From Branchipolynoe longqiensis (Eukaryota; Annelida; Polychaeta; Phyllodocida; Polynoidae), in assembly GCA_030323885.1 (NCBI GenBank), contig CM059196.1, positions 40,314,535 to 40,378,534 on the forward strand: DNA of 64,000 nt. Reading direction: 5' to 3'. Shown piece after piece: positions 1 to 9,939 of the stretch (position 1 is the stretch's first letter; every line of letters begins with the position of its first letter). The translations under genes were made by a program, and so were the position numbers. Under the pieces are notes generated by a model, which was not told the DNA's origin, made no database searches, and worked only from the letters and a program-made list of their open reading frames with translations.

Positions 1-186
1 CATAGATCTGTATTATTTGTTTTGATTTCGAGTTTGCCTTTGTTAGAATTGTTACGTTTCAAATTGAATACTTCAGTTGATTGTGACCCCATTGACAAAT
101 TATCTTCGTTTCATTTTACCTCTGTTCCACCAATAGTGAAATCTTGTTCATTGTCTTAGCCAAAACTAATAGACGAGATCACCGTT
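1..186. other. No recognised feature
   Basis: AT-rich sequence with no coding signal and no repeat that I can match to another part of the window. Confidence 0.4.
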
Positions 187-802
187 CCGACTGCGCATGC
201 GCTGAAGACGCTGCTGGCAGCAAAGCAAAGGCGTACGGCAAAACTTCGATTTTATTCAAAATTAATTTTAAAAATACATAACAATTTAGCACAAACAAGG
301 ATGGATGGATGCAATATAATAAATAATATAATGAATAAGTTTAACTTTAAGACATAACTCTCCATAATTAAGCATTTTGAGATAAGAAACATACAATTTC
401 AGTCACTTTACATGCTGATGTTGACTAGACATAAGTCATTCTTGTTCTACATGTTAAAATGTCAAATGTGCTAACAACAACTTATTTCTAAGAAATATAT
501 AACCCTACTAATTTGATAGGTCTACATATATCATTAACCATAGAATATAAATAAAAACATGAATAAAATAAGCAAAACTGACTCTAGCTATGGCTTTAAC
601 ACTAGTCTCAGTGTCCAGATTTGTCTAAATCTATTTTTTTAGTTGGTATTCTATCTTTCAAACAAGAGCTGAGATGAACTGAAACTAGCACATTTCATAG
701 TTGCACCCAGTGTATTAGCATTAGCCATGTGCTTCTTGCGGGTTTGTTTTTCTTCCACACATCCCACAATGCACCTCGCTGCTGGAATGGCAATGTAGTC
801 TG
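187..802 (+). repeat. Dispersed repeat, copy 1 of a local direct duplication
   Basis: This block matches 1327-2076 in the same orientation. Shared landmarks in the same order are ACTGCGCATGCGCTGAA, ACTCTCCATAATTNAGCATT, TAGCTATGGCT and CATCCCACAATGCAC. Its first 80 bases also resemble the M2 module (AAAACTTCGATTTTATTCAAA). Copy 2 carries about 90 extra bases near 1815-1900. I see no protein coding; it is probably an old transposon or segmental copy. Confidence 0.7.
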
Positions 803-929
803 TTGTTAAATGCGTTCTTGAAATCTATAAACGTATATTATTTCTTTTCTACTGAAAGGTCCACAAGTAGCCTCAGTGACGTCACTCAATATTCTTTAAG
901 TTGAGGACCATCTGTTAATTTTTTAGAGA

Positions 930-1127
930 TACAGTAAAACCTCTTTAAATAGACCGACCATGGGACCGACTTTAAATGGTCCATTTAGGGATGTGATCGG
1001 TTTAGGGAGCTTTCTTTTTATCATTACAATTGTATTATATGGGCGATAGTTTGGGACCCAAATAAAGTGATCGATATAGGGGAGTGGTCGGTCTGTGGAG
1101 GTGGTGGGTTAGAGAGCTTTCACTGTA
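930..1127. mobile_element. Short TIR element flanked by TA (mariner-type MITE)
   Basis: The left end TACAGTAAAACCTCT and the right end AGAGAGCTTTCACTGTA form imperfect terminal inverted repeats, with TA at both outer edges (930-931 and 1126-1127). The inner arms also pair (GACCGACC against GGTCGGTC). A 200-bp length without coding capacity and TA flanks fit a Tc1/mariner-derived MITE. The class is inferred from the TA alone. Confidence 0.6.
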
Positions 1128-1278
1128 CATTAACTCTGATAAAGAAAGTCATTTTGGTTCCTTTTCCCTCTTCTTTCAACCACAACATATTTTACAATTA
1201 TCCCTGTGTATGTACTCTAGTGCACTGCCACGATATTTGTGATTGTAAGTACGAGAATTACCATAGACGAGATTGCCA

Positions 1279-1326
1279 TTGATATGACCTTAGATGTTGC
1301 TAGGACGTAAAACAACAACAAACAAA
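1279..1326 (+). mobile_element. SINE-A 3' end fragment
   Basis: Only the last 45 bases of SINE-A remain (TGATATGACCTTAGATGTTG, then GGACGTAAAACAACAACAAAC). The fragment abuts the start of the next dispersed repeat at 1327. Confidence 0.7.
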
Positions 1327-2076
1327 CCGACTGCGCATGCGCTGAAAACGGCGTCGAGAGAAAAACAAAGGCGCTCGGCCTTGAGTTTGCCGATACGCGT
1401 AGGACAAAACTTCGATTTTATACAAAATAATTTTTTTTTTAAATACCTAACAATTTGGGTCAAACATGGATGCATGCATGCAATATAATAATATAATGAA
1501 TATGTTTAAGACACAACTCTCCATAATTCAGCATTTTGAGCTAAGAAACATACAATTGCAGTCACTTTACAGGCTGATATTTACACCATCATTGATTAGA
1601 CATAAGTAAATTTTGTTCTAAATATTTAAATGTCAAATGTGTCAACAAAAACTTGTTTCAAAGAAATATATAACCAATGTCTGATTAACCCTACCCATTT
1701 CCTATCCCAACAAATGTTATTAACCATAGGATATAAATAAAAACATGAATAAAATAAGTAAAACCGACTCTAGCTATGGCTCTAACACTAGTCTAAGTGC
1801 CCAAATTTGTCTAAATCTAAATGCAGATGGTATAAGATGTGCTAATTAGATTGATGTAAATGCAATGCTAGATAAAATATTAAGATCTTAATTTATAATT
1901 TATTTTTTTTTAGTTGGAATTCTATGTTTCAAACAAGAGCTGAGATGGGTTGAAACTAGCACATTTCATAGCTGCACCCAGTGTCTTAGCATTAGCCATG
2001 TGCTTCGCAGTGGTTTGTTTTTTCTTCCACGCATCCCACAATGCACTGCGCAGCTGGAATGGTGATCTGGTCTATT
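1327..2076 (+). repeat. Dispersed repeat, copy 2 of a local direct duplication
   Basis: Direct partner of 187-802. It is longer because of an extra AT-rich segment near 1815-1900. The copies differ by many substitutions and small indels, so the duplication is not recent. Confidence 0.7.
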
Positions 2077-2515
2077 CCATGGGGATGAGTGGTAAGGTGC
2101 ACCAACCTCTCCAGGTGAAATGCCACATACATAACTAGGTGTAGGTAGATTAATTGCAGTAGGTAGCCTCCATAGTCTAATCTAGTGATAGTTGTCTGAA
2201 GTTCATAGCTTGTTAGCCTGGGTGTGATAGCTGTGATTGACATATGTCTTCATTTAGATACAAACTAATGGAATCATTGCTGAATGGTATCCCCCTATTG
2301 ACAAGCTGTTTGACTTGAGTGTGTTGTCCTATATTAACAAATTATTAATTAATTCAAACCGTTGCCTTATCTTGGACTGGGTGGGTTTTTGTAGTTTCTA
2401 GATAGAGGTTGTAATGTCTAACTTTCAAAGTAAAGGTGTACCGAAGTAATTATTTTAAGTGCCTGCCTTTGGTTGTCAAAATGTAACCCAACGCGCATGC
2501 TCCTTTTACAGTTTT
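2077..2515. other. No recognised feature
   Basis: Unique-looking sequence without ORFs of coding character or recognisable repeats. Confidence 0.4.
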
Positions 2516-2607
2516 TGTTTGTGTTTTGTTTTGTTTGTGTGATTGTGTGTGTGATTGCGTCTGTGTGATTGTGTGTGTGTGTGATTGCGTGTGTGTGTGT
2601 GTGTGTT
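2516..2607. repeat. TG-rich microsatellite
   Basis: Imperfect (TG)n interrupted by GATTGCG and TTTTG. The His/Thr-rich reading frames across it are products of the repeat, not genes. Confidence 0.9.
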
Positions 2608-2778
2608 TTCGCCATTTTCCATTCAAACATTGTTTTAATGTCATCTGTTTCATGTACTCCCGTGCCGTATTTAGTCAAGTTCATCCCAATTCAGATTTAT
2701 GAAATAGATTGTCATCGTTTTTTTATGAAGGCTTTTGTCACAAGCATTACCAAGGCTTCTCATTTTAAGGCCAACTTT

Positions 2779-2828
2779 AATATTCTGTTTACCTTAATGT
2801 TAAATATTCTGTTTACCTTAATGTTAAA
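2779..2828 (+). repeat. Two-copy tandem repeat, unit about 24 bp
   Basis: TATTCTGTTTACCTTAATGT occurs twice in a row. Confidence 0.85.
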
Positions 2829-2848
2829 GGCAATTTTTTCTTGATATC

Positions 2849-3152
2849 TGTTTGTTGTTTGTTTGTTTGTTGTTGTTTTACGTCCTAGCAACATCTAAGG
2901 TCATATCAGGACGGGTACCGACTTGTGACAGTGCTCACTCATGGCAACTTTATAGTGCTGTCCCACTGGGAAACCAGGCCGCCGGCACCATGACCTGGTA
3001 TCCCACTCAGTCACATTATCCTGACACTGAGCACACCAGTCCTTGCCCTATCCTAATAATGCCGAGCGCCTGGCGAGGAAGCGACAAGTATCAATTTTAA
3101 AGTCATTGGTTTGACTCGACCGGGACTCGAACCCACGATCTGATTAGCTGGT
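2849..3152 (-). mobile_element. SINE-A, near complete
   Basis: SINE-A is read here on the minus strand: a tRNA-like head with a B-box (GGTTCGAGTCCCG-like), a body of about 230 bp and an A-rich tail (seen here as the TTTG-rich run at 2849-2876). Body landmarks on + are AACATCTAAGGTCATATCAG, GTGCTGTCCCACTGGG and CTATCCTAATAATGCCGAGC. The head is degenerate past 3140. RNA polymerase III transcription and LINE-dependent retroposition are known for this class; no protein is encoded. Confidence 0.8.
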
Positions 3153-3186
3153 TGTATATGGTTAACACTTAAATTGACATAGGGTG

Positions 3187-3318
3187 GTTGTTGGAGTTTT
3201 ACGTCCTGAGAACATCTAATGTATTGCAGTGGAAAAAAATAATTCCAAGAATTAATGGCAAGTCGGTACCCATCATTATATGCCCCTAGATGTTGCTAGG
3301 ACGTAAATCAACAATAGA
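3187..3318. mobile_element. Two SINE-A end fragments in inverted orientation
   Basis: A short minus-strand 3' end (GGAGTTTTACGTCCTGAGAA) is followed, after about 40 unrelated bases, by a plus-strand 3' end (AAGTCGGTACCC to GGACGTAAATCAACAA). Confidence 0.6.
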
Positions 3319-3497
3319 CAAACAAAACAAGTTTACATCAGAACTGAGGTTACTTACAGCTTTGTTTAAGGCGAAGCCTGATTATTGCTCAGGATCTTTT
3401 GACATGTAAAATACCCTGTGCCACTTAGCACCCAGTTTTATGGTTTAACAACATTCTGTTTCTGAATCTAATAGGTTGGAAGCCCTACCATGTAATA

Positions 3498-3992
3498 CCC
3501 CAGTCACATGAGAGCCTGCGTTCGCCGCCAACCTCCTTATGCCCAAAAGGTTGCCAACCACCCAGCGTCCCACTCAATACATTTATTCAAATCCCTGGTC
3601 GGCGCCGGGTGCCGGGTCGACGCCTTGTCGGCGCCAAGGTGGTCCCGGGTCGGCGTTGGGGCGGCGCCCTGGCGCCGACCACACAGCGAGCGTGGCATTG
3701 CATGAGTTGGTGGCACCAAATCCACGCCAAGTCCACGCCAACTCGCCAACCAAGAGGTCGGTTACCTGGCAGCGCCAGGTCGGTGCCAGGTCGGCGCCAG
3801 TTCGACAACCATTTTTGAATGGCGCCGACCGGACTGGTTGCAAGGAGGTTGCAAGTGCAGCAGCTGCAACCTCCTTGGGTCCAAAATTTTCGAAATGGAC
3901 GCTGGCAGGTTGGCAACCTCGGAGGAAGTTAGTAGGACGTTTTGACGTCGCGAATCGATCGTAAGCGAACGCAGGCCTCGTGTGACTGGGGT
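3498..3992. mobile_element. TIR/foldback element rich in GGCGCC
   Basis: Left end CCCCAGTCACATGAGAGCC and right end GGCCTCGTGTGACTGGGG are inverted repeats, continued by GCCTGCGTTCGC / GCGAACGCAGGC. The element is flanked by TA or ATA. The interior is made of GGTCGGCGCCAGGT-type short repeats around a central perfect hairpin (3841-3853 with 3865-3877, CAAGGAGGTTGCA arms). Overlapping 100-180 codon reading frames on both strands come from this low-complexity GC-rich interior and are not genes. A relative lies at 5910-6166. Confidence 0.75.
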
Positions 3993-4086
3993 ATAACTGT
4001 TGGGTTCTGGAGCTGCTTGTGCACTCAGAGGTCACAAGGCTGCTGGTGAAACTGGTGTTGTTGCACAGTGGTGGTCGGCAGCTTAG

Positions 4087-4127
4087 TAACCATCCTCCCC
4101 CCCCCCCCCCTCCCCACACACACACAA
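4087..4127. repeat. Poly(C) run plus (CA)n
   Basis: About 20 C residues are broken by one T, followed by a short CA repeat. It sits directly upstream of a SINE-A head. Confidence 0.9.
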
Positions 4128-4128
4128 C

Positions 4129-4372
4129 TGGGCGCAGTGGCCTAATCGGTAGAGCGCGGGCATCGCGTACGGGAAATCGGCAGTTCGATTCCTGGTCGAG
4201 TCAAGCGAATGACATAAAATTGATACTTGTCGCTTCCCAGCCTGGTGCTCGGCATTAATAGGATAGGGCAAGGACTGGTTAGCTCAGTGTCAGCATAATG
4301 TGACTGAGTGGGATATTGGGTCATGGTGCATGGTGCCGGCGGCCTGATTTCCAAGTGGGGCAGCACTATAAA
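4129..4372 (+). mobile_element. SINE-A, type-1 head, 3' truncated
   Basis: The tRNA-like head shows an A-box region (TGGCCTAATCGGTAGAGCG) and a B-box (CAGTTCGATTCCTGG), then the family body (TTGATACTTGTCGCTTCC, GGATAGGGCAAGGACTGGTT, GTGGGGCAGCACTATAAA). The copy stops at a poly(C) run, so the last 90 bases of the family are missing. Confidence 0.85.
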
Positions 4373-4803
4373 TCCCCCCCCCCCACATACAAGTGACTCC
4401 TGTATCAGCTTTATCACACCATTGACAGTGCGAGGGAGGGCAGGGGGCGTAAACCAACGTTACTATTGGGTGTACGATTACGCTTACCAGTAGTTCACTG
4501 AGATTTTTAATAGAAAGTGTAATTTAAACACTAATTTAATAAACGACATTATTATTTACAATAGCATACGTTATGTATTGTTTACATTTAAAGCAGCAAC
4601 AATAGCGATATTTACATTGGGGGATTCCTCTTTTATTTTGTTGCAATGTTTTCCTCTTTCCCTCAACCCCAACAGCTATCGGCATCTCTGTGTTCCATCT
4701 ATGTCAGTACTATATCTCACTTTCTGCCCCATCCCTATCCTTTTTTTCCGCCGCATGTGGCGCTGGTTGTGCGACTTTCTCGTGTGTCATTTGTCTGTAT
4801 GTG

Positions 4804-5150
4804 TGTGAGTGTATGTGTGTGAGTTGCTATGTGATTTATTTTCTCATGTGCGCCCGCTGTGATATATATATATGTGAGTTGCTATGTTGCTATGTGACTT
4901 GTTCTTGCGCGCTCTATGGGATGTGTGAGTTGCTATGTGACTTGTTCTTGTGTGCTCTATAGGGATGTGTGAGTTGCTATGTGACTTGTTCTTGTGTGCT
5001 ATATGGAGTGTGTGAGTTGCTATGTTGCTATGTGACTTGTTCTTGTGCGCTCTATGGGGTGTGTGAGTTGCTATGTTTCTATGTCACGTGCTCGTGTGCG
5101 CTATGTAGTGTAATACTGTGATATGTGTGAGTTGTTATATTGATATGTGA
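4804..5150 (+). repeat. Minisatellite, unit about 40-55 bp
   Basis: GTGTGAGTTGCTATGTGACT and CTTGTTCTTGTGCGCTCTAT recur about six times with small length changes. The Cys-rich reading frames over it are translation of the repeat. Confidence 0.85.
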
Positions 5151-5329
5151 CTTGCTCCCATTCATGTTGGTTGTGGTGGTGTGTGTGTGTGTGTGAGTTG
5201 CTGTCGCTTGCTCATGTGCTCTCTATCTCTGGTGTATCCATGGAAGATGGAAGTGTCGATAGGCGGGACTATGCGGGTACCTGTGCCAGTGGGTGGGACG
5301 AGAGGTGTTGGTGGCGCGGCCATTATGAT

Positions 5330-5695
5330 TTGGTTGGTTGGTTGGTTGGTTGGTTGTTAGAGTTTTACATCCTGGCAATATCTAAGGTCATATCAGGACA
5401 GGTACCGACTTGTAACAGTATGCACTCATGTCAGCTTTATAGTGCTGCCCCACTGGGAGACCAGGCCACCAGCACCATGACCTGATATCCCACTCAGTCA
5501 CATTATCCTGGCACTGCGCCAACCCGTCTTTGCCCTATCATAATAATGCCTGAGCACCTGTCTGGGAAGTGACAAGTATCAATTTTGAAGTCATTGGTTT
5601 GACTCCATGGGTTCGAATCCCAGGATATACCAAAACGGGAGACGGACGCTCAACTCATTCGGTCATCCTGTCCGTGCCGGTATGATCCAGTTGCT
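5330..5695 (-). mobile_element. SINE-A, type-2 head
   Basis: The body on the minus strand matches the family, but the head differs from type 1. On the + strand it reads GGGTTCGAATCCCAGGATAT, then CAAAACGGGAGACGGACGCT, then CTCAACTCATTCGG. The minus-strand head therefore has an A-box region with GGCCGAATGAGTTGAGCG rather than GGCCGAATCGGTAGAGCG. A (GGTT)n tail is at 5330-5356. Confidence 0.85.
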
Positions 5696-5909
5696 GCACA
5701 CTGCGTCACTGTCGAGTTGGCTGCCAACTGACTGCTCCCCTGTGCGTGTGTCCGGAGTGCGCGTGAAGTAAATGTCAACTTTCAGGATCTGCGTCTAGTT
5801 TGGTCCACACGAAAAGGCCACAGGCCCAGTGACATGTTTTTTTCCCTCCATAAAATCGACACCATTTTACACAATGCTGCTGTAGCTAATACCACAGTAA
5901 ACACTGTTA
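5696..5909. other. No recognised feature
   Basis: Unique-looking sequence with no coding or repeat signal that I can support. Confidence 0.4.
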
Positions 5910-6166
5910 CCTGCGATCACGAAAAAAAAGGTCGCCACAAAGAGGTCGCAAGTGTTCGCAGAGTGATCCTCAGTGGTCGCCGACCTTCTTGAGACCATTT
6001 TGGTCGCAAGGAGGTTGCAGCTGCTGCACTAAAAACCTCCTTGCGACCAAAATGGTCGCCCAGAGGTCGGCAATCATTTCTTTGGTCACAAGGAGGTAGG
6101 TTCTTTAGTCCAAAGTGGTCACAAAGTGGTCGCAAAGTGGTCGTAAGCCATAGTGTGACTGGGGCT
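5910..6166. mobile_element. Relative of the 3498 foldback element, left end missing
   Basis: The right end GTGTGACTGGGG matches the 3992 terminus and the interior has the same logic with GGTCGC units. A perfect 23-bp hairpin arm pair lies at 5994-6016 and 6034-6056 (TTTTGGTCGCAAGGAGGTT core). No clear left terminal repeat is seen. Confidence 0.6.
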
Positions 6167-6244
6167 TTAGGAAGCAACATTAGCTGTATTTTTTAAGCAG
6201 TATTATCTACATGGAGCTCAGGGAATTGGTGCTATGTGGGTGCA

Positions 6245-6420
6245 GCTTCGACAATTGGATTGGTTGGTTGTTGGAGCTTTTTTGTCCTGGCAACATCTAA
6301 GGTCGGGTACCGACTTTTAGCAGTGCACGCTCATGGCGACTTTATAGTGCTGCCCCACTCCGAAATCAGGCCGCCGCCACCATGACCCGATATCCTACTC
6401 AGTCACATTATCCTGACACT
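6245..6420 (-). mobile_element. SINE-A fragment (3' half)
   Basis: The minus-strand SINE-A body runs from the tail (GGTTGGTTGTTGGAGCTTTT) to TTATCCTGACACT, where it breaks into a coding-like fragment. About 20 bases of the family are missing near 6300. Confidence 0.75.
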
Positions 6421-6525
6421 TGGCATGACGGGACGCACTTCTATGAAATGCTGGCAGACTATGAAAAGCAGTATCATAAGAATGTCTTTGAAGAGATACA
6501 GCCTCATATGATGGAAGCGCGTTGA
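6421..6525 (+). pseudogene. Coding-like fragment, unrecognised protein C-terminus
   Basis: From the SINE junction an open frame reads about 34 codons to a TGA at 6523-6525. It includes DGTHFYEMLADYEKQYHKN and ends HMMEAR. The residue mix (Tyr/His/Glu/Lys-rich, amphipathic) and third-base pattern look like true protein more than translated repeat, but I do not recognise the protein. There is no start codon context, no splice acceptor at its left edge and no continuation. It could be a broken gene, a captured exon or part of a transposon ORF. Confidence 0.35.
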
Positions 6526-6935
6526 CAGTCCAGGCCACGTGGAATGCAAAGAGCATGTATTTATTGCACATGCGTTACTTTGGTGCAGGGGTGATCTCTG
6601 CTTGGGCCGAATGACACTAGTACCATATGAAGTTACCGAAATATGGTTCTATAGCGAACAACAAAATAGTTTCTATACGTCCAATAAAAAAAAATTAAAT
6701 GTGTGATTGTGCATATTTGCAGGCATCATAATAGTTCTCGTAGGTGGAGTGATTTCAAATGGGTCTCTGCTTTCAGTTTCGACCCATCTGAAGTCACTCT
6801 GCACATTCACTCGGTCTATTACCTATGTCTATGTAAAAGTATGTCTTTCTGCTAAAGTACAAAATATAGTAACGGCAGTAATATTATGTTACTGAACCTG
6901 TGGAATGTGGTATAGACAGTATCTATAGTATACCA

Positions 6936-6937
<2 letters not shown>
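6526..6937. other. No recognised feature
   Basis: Unique-looking AT-rich sequence. Nothing supported. Confidence 0.4.
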
Positions 6938-6971
<34 letters not shown>

Positions 6972-6972
6972 G
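6938..6972. repeat. (CAT)n microsatellite
   Basis: About eleven CAT units. The poly-Met stretch read on the minus strand is a product of this repeat. Confidence 0.95.
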
Positions 6973-7433
6973 CTGTCGGTTGCGATGCGACAAAGACTGC
7001 TTTCATTACTTGACTGCCGATCTCCATTTAGCTCTCTTGTGCGGTTGTACATTTCATTAAAGCTGCCTGCAAAAGTGTTGAAGTGCTGCTGGCTTTTGCA
7101 AGTTACCAGCAGCACTCTCTCGGGGAGCAAATAGAGGTTTCACACTGGCAAGAACATGTCAAGACAGGCGCAAAACAATTTGTCTCTGCAGTGGCTGGTC
7201 GGGAGATGTTGAGAGTTCCATACATGAACGGCCCTTAATGCTGCCACAGTGACATGGTTTTCTGTTTAGGGTTTGCTCCCTTAGCCTTCGGTATTGTCAA
7301 GAACCTGTACCACAAGGCAGTGGTTTACAACTCTGCAGGGCAGGGGCGTCAAACTCCCCGAGGTATTGCAATACCTGCAATACCTGCATACTACATATAC
7401 CAGTTAGTGTGACTATATGCAGTCAAAACAATA

Positions 7434-7461
7434 GTGCACTCTCGTGTAGACGAGAGTGCAC
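7434..7461. repeat. Perfect 12-bp stem hairpin
   Basis: GTGCACTCTCGT, loop GTAG, ACGAGAGTGCAC. The surrounding 7360-7540 has several further AGTGCA copies. No element boundary is apparent. Confidence 0.8.
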
Positions 7462-7918
7462 AGTCTTCTTATACAGTGCAAACAGTTTTTTATAAAGTGC
7501 AGACATCTCATGAAAGTTCCTTTATAGTGCACTTATAAAAAAAAAAAGCATTAATTTCCATTTGTCTAAATAATAAGCAGGGATGAAAGGTTTCCGCAAT
7601 TCCTTTAGGTAATTCGCGATTTGTGTTATTTCTAAAAAATATAAATTTAAGTTCTACTTATTCTAATATAGTCCATGGATTTTCTCTGGCTATTATTTAA
7701 ATTCCATTAAATGCTAGGAATATTTATGAGATTCAACCATGTACTTGTGCTGAGTGGTGTTTGATCGCTGTGAAAATGTTGAAAGCCTCTCATCATCTTT
7801 ACATTGTCAGAATCATAGGGGGAAAGCGGGAAGTCATGTTTCATCCAGTACTCTCCTGGCACTATCCTAGTTCTATTCCTCTAATCTGTCATTGTGACCG
7901 TTTTATCGCCCACCTCGC

Positions 7919-8257
7919 CGTCGAAGTGGAGCAGGACGTAGCTCAGGCAGTAGAGTGTCACCTGTGAAGGTGTGGGTCATCCGATCGATCCTGCTGAGTG
8001 GATCCATTTGCAGTTTGGGCTATTTTCCGTTCCAACCAGTGGTTCACAACTGGTTCATCAAAGGTTATGGTATGTGCTGCCCTGTCTGTGGGAAAAGCCC
8101 CCTTGCTGCTTATAAGAAAAAATAGCCTATTTGGTGGCAGTGGGTTTCCTCCAAAGAAACATTTCAGAAGGACCATATGTTTGACATCCAATAGCTAATG
8201 ATAAAAATCAATGTGCTCTAGAGGCGTCGTTAAATAAAACAAACTTTCCTTTACCTT
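7919..8257 (+). mobile_element. SINE-B, near full length
   Basis: The tRNA-like head (GTAGCTCAGGCAGTAGAGTG, B-box region ending GATCGATCC) is followed by a body with CCAACCAGTGGTTCACAACT, GTATGTGCTGCCCTGTCTGT and TTGACATCCAATAGCTAATG. It ends GGCGTCGTTAAATAAAACAA. I recognise this body as a SINE very common in molluscan genomes; I do not assign a family name. A second copy lies at 17125-17385. Confidence 0.85.
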
Positions 8258-8305
8258 GCCGTCGATTTCTGCTTAGTTTTTTCTCCGCGATCACTTTCAT
8301 CTCTA

Positions 8306-8307
<2 letters not shown>

Positions 8308-8337
<30 letters not shown>
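8308..8337. repeat. (AAT)n microsatellite
   Basis: About ten AAT units just downstream of the SINE-B copy. Confidence 0.95.
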
Positions 8338-8338
<1 letters not shown>

Positions 8339-8412
8339 GAGTATTTAATAGAGTACTCTCATGAGTTGTACAATAATATCATGATATGACAAGGTTATAT
8401 ATTAGTTCTTAT

Positions 8413-8814
8413 TAGATAAAAAGATTCATCCCTATGCAGTGTAGGGGCGAATGAGAACGTTGTCTAAATACGTTCGAAAATTGCTTTAGTATGGAACATG
8501 AAGTGGAATTCCTGGTTTCAGTATCTAATGGCTACTTATGTCAGCACAGAGTTGGTGAAATGGGAGAGAATGCAAAAATACAAGATGGCTACCACAGAAT
8601 GCTGCCAATTTCAGTTTTTAAGTCCAATAAACTACATGTTTTATTATATTTTTTAGCTAAAAAATAGCGGGTAAATATGATGGTGTATATGAAGAATATA
8701 TTTTGCTTTTAAATTAAGAATGTATGTGCTGATTCCATTTCTCCAGCTTTTTGCCACTTTTTCTAATGGGTAGTTTTCACCCCTATTGCAAGTACGGGGT
8801 GAGTCTTTTATCTA
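8413..8814 (-). mobile_element. MU family TIR element with perfect 9-bp target duplication
   Basis: The element begins TAGATAAAAAGATTCATCCC and ends GGGGTGAGTCTTTTATCTA. AGTTCTTAT lies immediately outside both ends (8404-8412 and 8815-8823), a perfect 9-bp duplication. The 402-bp interior has no ORF. It aligns in inverted orientation with 61087-61492 (shared GAGTTGGTGAAATGGGAGAG). A 9-bp duplication is typical of Mutator-like transposons; that class is inferred because no transposase is present. Confidence 0.85.
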
Positions 8815-8823
8815 AGTTCTTAT

Positions 8824-9260
8824 CACTTAATTGCTTTACATGTTCACCAAATTCTAAAATAAATACTGGAAACTACCTTGTTCCTCTCAAAATACCATAA
8901 TACCGCCATGGTTAAGCAGTATATTGCCGCAACAACAAAAATAGTGTGACCTCCATTTAATTAAGGATGGCCTGAAAATAACCTCGTAAACATTGCAACG
9001 CCGGAGGATGCGCAGTACTTCAAATAGCGAGTCACACTCAGTTCTGCGCTGCAAGATAATCAACTTTCGGAAATGCTTTTGAAAAAATTTAAATTAAAAA
9101 AAACTAAAACTATCAAAAGTGATATTCTAAGGAGAATAATGGGGCAGCAGCTTAATTGCGCCAAGCAGACATTCCATTTCACAAGTATGTGAACCAATCA
9201 TCACTTAGCGAAAAGCCATGACGTGGGAAATAGGGCCATAAGTTAACGTAATGTTCTTGA
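8824..9260. other. No recognised feature
   Basis: AT-rich DNA with no repeat or coding evidence. Confidence 0.4.
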
Positions 9261-9263
9261 TTA

Positions 9264-9939
9264 AGGGCCTGTCACACTACGAAGTATAGCCTTAGCGTAG
9301 CTGACGTATGTGATTTTCGACCAACACGTCCACGTACATCATCATACGTTATGTATACATTGGGCATACATCGGGTATGTTCTGGATACATCGTTATACG
9401 TCGTCTTATGTCACCGTGCGTCGAGGCTCTGAAAAAATGATGTGTGTGCTCAAAATTTCAAACGTGTGTTGACGTGTGGCTTGTATGTTGAACGTACGCT
9501 GCCTGTACGTTCAGAATACGTTGCCGTACGTTGGGAGTAAGTTAGGGATACGTTGGTATACATTGCTGCACGTTAGCCGTACGTTCAGCCGGTGGGAACG
9601 TGCAGTCTGCGTACAGCCAGCGGATGCATAACATACTTCGAACGTATGCCTGCCATATCTCCAGCGTATTTAACGTATACGCCATACTTCTAGCGACGGA
9701 GTAACGTTGGTCAGCGTTCCATGAGCATATACGAGCATTTTGCGAACGTTTTGTGAGGCACATGAATGCTCTCATATGCTAGAAATACATCAGAGATACG
9801 TTCTGTATATCTTACGCACATTATGTGTACGTTATGTATACACCCATTTTTATCCCCCGCTGCTGAAAAGTTTGGCGAATGGCAAATTTTCTAATGTTGA
9901 GCAGGCGCTGACGCCGTACATCGTAGTGTGACAGTGCCT
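9264..9939. mobile_element. HBG element (Harbinger-like, ACGT-rich), copy 1
   Basis: Ends are AGGGCCTGTCACACTACGA and TCGTAGTGTGACAGTGCCT, flanked by TTA at 9261-9263 and 9940-9942. The interior is about 670 bp packed with TACGT/ACGTA words separated by 8-15 bases. No transposase ORF is seen. TTA duplications are characteristic of PIF/Harbinger elements. The partner at 29199-29823 shares the interior style and TATGTGATTTTYGGCC-like start. Confidence 0.75.

Noticed and set aside
877..884. TGACGTCA, a cAMP-response-element palindrome
   Set aside because: A single 8-bp match with no promoter context is expected by chance in 64 kb.
3539..4125. Overlapping 109-180 codon frames on both strands
   Set aside because: They lie in GGCGCC-type low-complexity units of a foldback element; frames on both strands are equally open.
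6852..7130. Minus-strand frame with a poly-Met run
   Set aside because: The Met run is the (CAT)n microsatellite read backwards.
9542..9931. Frames rich in Tyr/Val/Arg on both strands
   Set aside because: They are translations of ACGT-rich transposon interior.
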